Below are positions 60,162 through 64,000 of a DNA stretch of 64,000 nt, piece after piece. Each line of letters opens with the position of its first letter. Positions within the stretch are counted from its first letter, which is position 1. A program made the translations under genes and the position numbers. Below the pieces are notes generated by a model. It was not told the DNA's origin, made no database searches, and worked only from the letters and a program-made list of their open reading frames with translations. Origin of the DNA: Chryseobacterium defluvii (GTDB taxonomy: Bacteria > Bacteroidota > Bacteroidia > Flavobacteriales > Weeksellaceae); contig NZ_RBXB01000002.1 of assembly GCF_003634775.1 (NCBI RefSeq), positions 496,001-560,000 of the forward strand. The letters run 5' to 3'.

Positions 60162-60231
60162 AAATTATCATTCCGTTGGAATCTACACTATTTTATTTAA
60201 CGTTGCCCAGATTCCTGCGGAATGATAATTT
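60162..60231. repeat. ATCATTCCG...CGGAATGAT inverted-repeat element
   Basis: The arms 60162-60184 and 60209-60231 match at 21 of 23 positions when one is complemented (core TTATCATTCCG), with a 24-base centre. The element sits between the convergent SDR and lipB genes and resembles small dispersed palindromic repeats of Bacteroidota. It may also act as a terminator. Confidence 0.7.
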
Positions 60232-60252
60232 AATGATAAATATATTGTGATT

Positions 60253-60981
60253 TTATCTATTCACAAGCTCTGCTCCGAAAACATCCACAAAATGCTTTCT
60301 GATACTTGCTTTTACATTTTCAAATTCTTCAGGAGTAAGCTCTCTTTCCAGTTCTCTTTTCAAGGAAGTTACCTGCTTATCTTTGATTCCGCAGGGAATA
60401 ATGTATTCGAAATAGCGCATATCTGTATTCACATTCAATGCAAAACCGTGTAACGTTACCCAACGGGAAGCTTTTACGCCCATAGCGCATATTTTTCTGG
60501 CATAAGGTTTTCCTACATCCAGCCAAACCCCGGTTTCACCTTGTGAGCGTTCTCCTTTCAACCCGAAGTCACCAATGGTTCTGATGATCACTTCTTCCAG
60601 GTTTCTCATATATAAGTGAATGTCTGTAAAGAAATTTTCAAGGTCTAAAACAGGATAGCCGACTATTTGCCCATATCCATGGTACGTAATATCCCCACCA
60701 CGGTTGGTTTTCACGAAAGTGGCATCAATCTCTTTTAATTGGTCGATTCCAGCTAACATATTTTCTTCATGTCCGCTTTTTCCTAATGTATAAACATGAG
60801 GATGCTCTACCAAAAGCAAATGATTCGGAGTGATGAGGTGCTGTTCGGCAGGAAGGTCACGGTTTTTTATTTTGGTATCAATAATATCTTTCATCAGGCT
60901 TTCCTGATAATCCCAAGCGGACTGATATTCTTTTATGCCTAAATCTTCAAATTCTACTACTTTATTCTGATGTGTATTCAT
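60253..60981 (-). CDS. lipB: octanoyltransferase
   Basis: A 242-residue enzyme that transfers octanoyl from acyl-carrier protein to lipoate-dependent proteins, the first step of lipoate synthesis. The signature GGDITYHGYGQIVGYPVLDL spans 95-114. The catalytic Lys163 lies in ARKICAMGVK and the nucleophile Cys197 in IIPCGI, followed by KDKQVTSLKREL. It is cytoplasmic and of normal length. It lies 80 bases downstream of trpA on the same strand; it may be transcribed separately. Confidence 0.95.
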   Translation of the reverse strand: MNTHQNKVVEFEDLGIKEYQSAWDYQESLMKDIIDTKIKNRDLPAEQHLITPNHLLLVEHPHVYTLGKSGHEENMLAGIDQLKEIDATFVKTNRGGDITYHGYGQIVGYPVLDLENFFTDIHLYMRNLEEVIIRTIGDFGLKGERSQGETGVWLDVGKPYARKICAMGVKASRWVTLHGFALNVNTDMRYFEYIIPCGIKDKQVTSLKRELERELTPEEFENVKASIRKHFVDVFGAELVNR

Positions 60982-61061
60982 ATGTCTACGTCTATCTTCT
61001 TTTAAAGGCCATATGGAATCGCGATTTCATACCCTGTATTGATGTACAAATTTACTGAATT

Positions 61062-61796
61062 TTATCCTTTTATGGAATTGAGAAAATCTATGGCGCTCTT
61101 CCTCCAATCTTTATCTTCCAGTAGTATGTTTACGAAAGCCGTTCCAATGATCCCTCCGTCTGCTTTTTCAGTTACATTTTCAAAATCTTCTTTTGATTTG
61201 ATACCGAAACCGATCATCAGAGGGTTTTTAAGAGGAAGAGAAGCCAGTTTTGAAAGATAGTCTTCATTTTTCAAAACAGCATTTTGAGTTCCCGTTGTGG
61301 ATGAAGAACTTACTGCATATAAAAACCCCGAACTTAGAGAGTCAAGATATACCATTCTTTCATCTGATGTTTCAGGGGTTACCAGAAAAGTGAAATTAAG
61401 CTTATATTTTGCTAAGATTTCCCGGTAATTTTTTTCAAACTCAATAGGAGGTAAGTCCGGAATGATTAATCCGGAAACTCCGCTTTCCGAACATTCTCTA
61501 CAAAAGTTTTCAAATCCGAAACTTAAAACGGGATTGATGTACCCCATTAAAATAACGGGAATTTTTATTTCGTTTTTAATGGATTTTAACTGGGAAAAAA
61601 GCTTTTCAATGGTCATTCCGTTTTTCAAAGCCAGCTCATGGGCATGCTGAATGACCGGACCGTCGGCTACAGGATCGGAATAGGGCATTCCGATTTCCAT
61701 CATATCCGCACCGGAATCCTGAATAAGTTTGATTATTTCAACGGTATCTTCCAATTGGGGGATCCCCGCCGTGAAATATATATTTAGTTTTTTCAT
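61062..61796 (-). CDS. trpA: tryptophan synthase alpha chain
   Basis: A 244-residue alpha subunit that cleaves indole-3-glycerol phosphate to indole. The catalytic Glu34 and Asp45 lie in MEIGMPYSDPVADGP. VILMGYINPVLSFG and GLIIPDLP are also typical, as is GFGIKSKEDF with the phosphate-binding region. It lacks some N-terminal residues of longer homologues but keeps all core motifs. It is the last gene of the visible trpC-F-B-A cluster, separated from trpB by a repetitive 67-base spacer. Confidence 0.96.
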   Translation of the reverse strand: MKKLNIYFTAGIPQLEDTVEIIKLIQDSGADMMEIGMPYSDPVADGPVIQHAHELALKNGMTIEKLFSQLKSIKNEIKIPVILMGYINPVLSFGFENFCRECSESGVSGLIIPDLPPIEFEKNYREILAKYKLNFTFLVTPETSDERMVYLDSLSSGFLYAVSSSSTTGTQNAVLKNEDYLSKLASLPLKNPLMIGFGIKSKEDFENVTEKADGGIIGTAFVNILLEDKDWRKSAIDFLNSIKG

Positions 61797-61797
61797 T

Positions 61798-61880
61798 TAT
61801 TTTAGATGTTAGACGTTAAAGATTAGAGGTTAGATGAGAGTTTTGGAACTCATCACTATTAACTTATAATTCATAACTCT
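61798..61880. repeat. iterated TTAGA / AACTCAT spacer between trpB and trpA
   Basis: Iterations of GTTAGA/ATTAGAG (61803-61835) are followed by AACTCAT...AACTTATAATTCATAACT (about 61849-61880), which runs into the last codons of trpB. The two motif types are those seen at 13973 and 29493. Confidence 0.5.
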
Positions 61881-63051
61881 TCAAATACGTTTCCATATCC
61901 TTATCACCCCGCCCACTCAGGCAGATCACCACAATATCATTTTCATTGAACCTTTTTTTGTCTAAAACAGCTAATGCATGGGCGCTTTCCAATGCGGGAA
62001 TAATTCCTTCCAACTTTGTCAGCTCAAAAGCAGATTGTAGTGCTTCATCATCATTAATGCTGAAAAACTCTGCCCGTTTCTCTTTAAACAGATGCGCATG
62101 AAACGGCCCGATTCCCGGGTAATCCAATCCTGCGGAAATAGAGTGGGGCTCAATAACCTGTCCGTCTTTTGTCTGCATCACAAGGCTTTTACTTCCGTGT
62201 AAAACACCCAATGTACCCAAAAAAGTTGTGGCAGCCGATTTTCCTGATTCAATGCCATGTCCTCCTGCTTCTGCGGCAATGATTTTAACCTCTTCTTCCT
62301 CTACAAAATGATAGAAAGTTCCTGCTGCATTGCTTCCGCCGCCAACACAGGCAATCACATAATCAGGGTTTTGTCTTCCGGTTTGTTCTTTCAGCTGTTC
62401 TTTAATTTCTTTTGAAATAATGCTTTGAAATCTGGCCACCAGATCAGGAAAAGGATGTGGACCAACTACACTTCCAATGACGTAGTGGGTGGTGACAGGG
62501 TTGTTGATCCAGTCTCTTAATGCTTCATTCACAGCGTCTTTCAATGTTTTTGAGCCTGAAGTTGCTGCAATCACTTTGGCGCCGAGCATTTTCATTCTTG
62601 CCACATTCGGAGCCTGCCGTTGAATATCGATTTCACCCATATAGACAATGCACTCCAAACCTAATAAGGCGCAGGCTGTAGCAGTGGCAACACCGTGTTG
62701 TCCGGCTCCGGTTTCTGCAATAATTCTGGTTTTACCGAGACGTTTGGCCAATAAAACCTGTCCGAGAGCATTATTGATTTTATGGGCTCCGGTATGATTG
62801 AGGTCTTCTCTTTTTAAATAGATACGGGTATTATACTTTTTACTTACATTTTCAGCATAATAAAGTGGAGTAGCACGTCCCACATAATTTTTCAATAAAA
62901 ACTGATACTCTTTCTGAAAATCTTCAGATTCTATGATTTCGAGATAATTTTTTTGTAATTCTTCTACATTCGGATAAAGCATTTCGGGGATGAAGGCTCC
63001 TCCAAACTCTCCATAATATCCGTTTTCATCAGGATTTTTATAATTTTTCAT
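61864..63051 (-). CDS. trpB: tryptophan synthase beta chain
   Basis: A 395-residue PLP enzyme that joins indole and serine to tryptophan. The PLP lysine is Lys91 in [11 protein letters not shown]. The glycine-rich phosphate-binding loop GGGSNAAG (about 232-239) and the [17 protein letters not shown] segment (about 103-120) are diagnostic. The start overlaps the end of trpF by 14 bases, implying translational coupling. The length is normal for a TrpB1-type subunit. Confidence 0.97.
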   Translation of the reverse strand: MKNYKNPDENGYYGEFGGAFIPEMLYPNVEELQKNYLEIIESEDFQKEYQFLLKNYVGRATPLYYAENVSKKYNTRIYLKREDLNHTGAHKINNALGQVLLAKRLGKTRIIAETGAGQHGVATATACALLGLECIVYMGEIDIQRQAPNVARMKMLGAKVIAATSGSKTLKDAVNEALRDWINNPVTTHYVIGSVVGPHPFPDLVARFQSIISKEIKEQLKEQTGRQNPDYVIACVGGGSNAAGTFYHFVEEEEVKIIAAEAGGHGIESGKSAATTFLGTLGVLHGSKSLVMQTKDGQVIEPHSISAGLDYPGIGPFHAHLFKEKRAEFFSINDDEALQSAFELTKLEGIIPALESAHALAVLDKKRFNENDIVVICLSGRGDKDMETYLKSYEL

Positions 63052-63688
63052 ATAATCTTTTTATTTTTTCAAGGTCTTTAACCCCTGCTTTCATTTCAAA
63101 TTTTGAATTGATATCTAATGCAAAAGGCTGCTTTTTTATCATTTTTACATTTTCAATAGCATCTTCTGATATTCCACCGCTTAAAAAATAAGGAAGTGGA
63201 ATTTCTATTTTCTCCAGCAAGCTCCAGTCAAACTGTTTTCCTGTTCCGCCAAATGAGAGACTATCCGTATCAAATAAAATATAGGAAATATCATTTTGGA
63301 TGGCGTGAACCGAAGTGTAAAATTTTTCCACATTAAAGTCTTCTCCAATCCTGAAAACTTTAATAATTCCGACTTTCGGGTTTAGTTTTTTCCTTAATTC
63401 AGAAATAAAATCATCACTTTCATTTCCATGAAGCTGAATGAAATCTAAATTAGCTTTTTCAGCTATTTCTATTATTCTGTTGATTTTTTCATTCACAAAA
63501 ACGCCAACTTTACCTCGATGGTCAATTTTGGAAATATCATCCGGATTCAGGTGGTTTAAAACAAACCTTGGCGACTTTTCATAAAAGATAAAACCAAGAA
63601 AATCGGCTTTCAGGGCAATGAGCTCTTTTACTTGTTCTAAAACTGTTAATCCGCAGACTTTTAATTGTAAGTTACTTTCTGTGCCCAT
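63038..63688 (-). CDS. trpF: phosphoribosylanthranilate isomerase
   Basis: A 216-residue isomerase converting phosphoribosylanthranilate to its carboxyphenylamino-deoxyribulose form. The catalytic Cys lies in LKVCGLT (about 8-14), and the catalytic Asp in [23 protein letters not shown] and [10 protein letters not shown] complete the TIM barrel. The start at 63688 (MGTESNLQL) is preferred; the frame is open to 63724 but that would overlap trpC deeply. It is separated from trpC by one base and overlaps trpB. Confidence 0.94.
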   Translation of the reverse strand: MGTESNLQLKVCGLTVLEQVKELIALKADFLGFIFYEKSPRFVLNHLNPDDISKIDHRGKVGVFVNEKINRIIEIAEKANLDFIQLHGNESDDFISELRKKLNPKVGIIKVFRIGEDFNVEKFYTSVHAIQNDISYILFDTDSLSFGGTGKQFDWSLLEKIEIPLPYFLSGGISEDAIENVKMIKKQPFALDINSKFEMKAGVKDLEKIKRLYEKL

Positions 63689-63689
63689 T

Positions 63690-64000
63690 TTAAGTGATAT
63701 TTTTGATGAAATCTGAAAAAGCATTTCTCGGATTTTTATTCTTCATGAAATATTCACCCATCAGAAATCCGTCAAAGCCCTGTTCTTTCAGATACCTGAA
63801 ATCTTCCAGATTATAAATTCCACTTTCTGCAATGGATAAAACATTCTCAGGAAGTTGGTTTTTCAGTTGTACGGAATGCTGTAGATCTACCGTAAAATCT
63901 TTAAGATTCCTGTTATTAATTCCCACCAGATCAATCTCTGAATGACAATGTTTCAATTCTTCTTCTGTATGAATTTCCAGTAAAACTTCCAATCCTAATT
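63690..64000 (-). CDS. trpC: indole-3-glycerol phosphate synthase, 5' end outside the window
   Basis: The last 103 or so codons of the enzyme that closes the indole ring. The frame stays open to the window edge; TTG at 63992 is internal. Visible motifs are LEVLLEIHTEEEL, GINNRNLKDF (substrate binding), SIAESGI and GFLMGEYFMK (phosphate binding). It is followed at once by trpF. The upstream trp genes (trpE, G, D) would lie beyond the window. Confidence 0.94.
   Translation of the reverse strand, partial: LGLEVLLEIHTEEELKHCHSEIDLVGINNRNLKDFTVDLQHSVQLKNQLPENVLSIAESGIYNLEDFRYLKEQGFDGFLMGEYFMKNKNPRNAFSDFIKNIT

Noticed and set aside
61797..61863. Tryptophan leader peptide or attenuator
   Set aside because: The spacer lies inside the operon, encodes no Trp-rich peptide and matches the iterated-spacer type; any leader would be beyond the window edge.

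Overview
The window looks like a chromosomal segment of a Chryseobacterium-type flavobacterium (Bacteroidota, Weeksellaceae). Several things point there. There is a near-textbook protein-glutaminase of the Chryseobacterium proteolyticum type (58111-59076). There are gliding-motility genes gldF/gldG and several secreted proteins with C-terminal type IX secretion (T9SS) sorting domains. There is a Tat-exported glycosylasparaginase of the flavobacterial type. The DNA is AT-rich, and many genes are preceded by the Bacteroidota -7 promoter element TAnnTTTG rather than by a Shine-Dalgarno sequence. No phage, insertion-sequence transposase, CRISPR array, rRNA or tRNA gene was recognised.

Layout. 1-10.7 kb: 3' part of rpsA, a DMT transporter, a secreted hydrolase, rplS, a large T9SS metallophosphoesterase, and the two subunits of a 3-oxoacid CoA-transferase with an opposite-strand ABC exporter between them. 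10.8-18.8 kb: a DUF4197 protein, then a glycan-degradation group (GH20 hexosaminidase, glycosylasparaginase, CutC, a GxxExxY protein, GH2 mannosidase). 18.9-32 kb: AEC transporter, priA, PBP4-type dacB, T9SS M1 peptidase, thioredoxin-like protein, JmjC/cupin protein, kbl, a HemJ/CopD-like membrane protein and gldFG. 32-34.8 kb: a compact, overlapping, AT-rich Vsr / cytosine methyltransferase / EcoRII-like endonuclease operon. 34.9-42.7 kb: regulators (XRE, AraC, Crp/Fnr, Rrf2), two short-chain dehydrogenases, small DUF proteins, a TauE/SafE exporter and a monooxygenase, interspersed with a structured repeat family. 42.7-52.3 kb: a Fur-box-bearing divergent region and a heme-uptake operon (TonB receptor, HmuY, HmuT, HmuU, HmuV, a SAM methyltransferase, HmuS), followed by a ChaN-like gene. 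52.3-60.2 kb: a 1485-residue fibronectin/GEVED surface protein, an exported peptide-deformylase-like protein, a small lipoprotein, protein-glutaminase and an SDR. 60.2-64 kb: lipB and trpA, trpB, trpF, trpC (partial), all on the minus strand.

The observations that most deserve attention are these. (1) A 101-residue lipoprotein directly downstream of protein-glutaminase appears related to the propeptide of that enzyme. (2) A peptide-deformylase homologue carries a signal peptide and has Asp in place of the metal-binding Cys. (3) Two copies of one palindromic operator lie upstream of a Crp/Fnr regulator and of the SDR gene beside it. (4) A family of ~150-bp elements with nested inverted repeats occurs five times, once abutting a GxxExxY gene and three times as a tandem array. 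(5) A SAM methyltransferase is embedded in the heme operon. Family assignments come from reading the translations; no database search was run.
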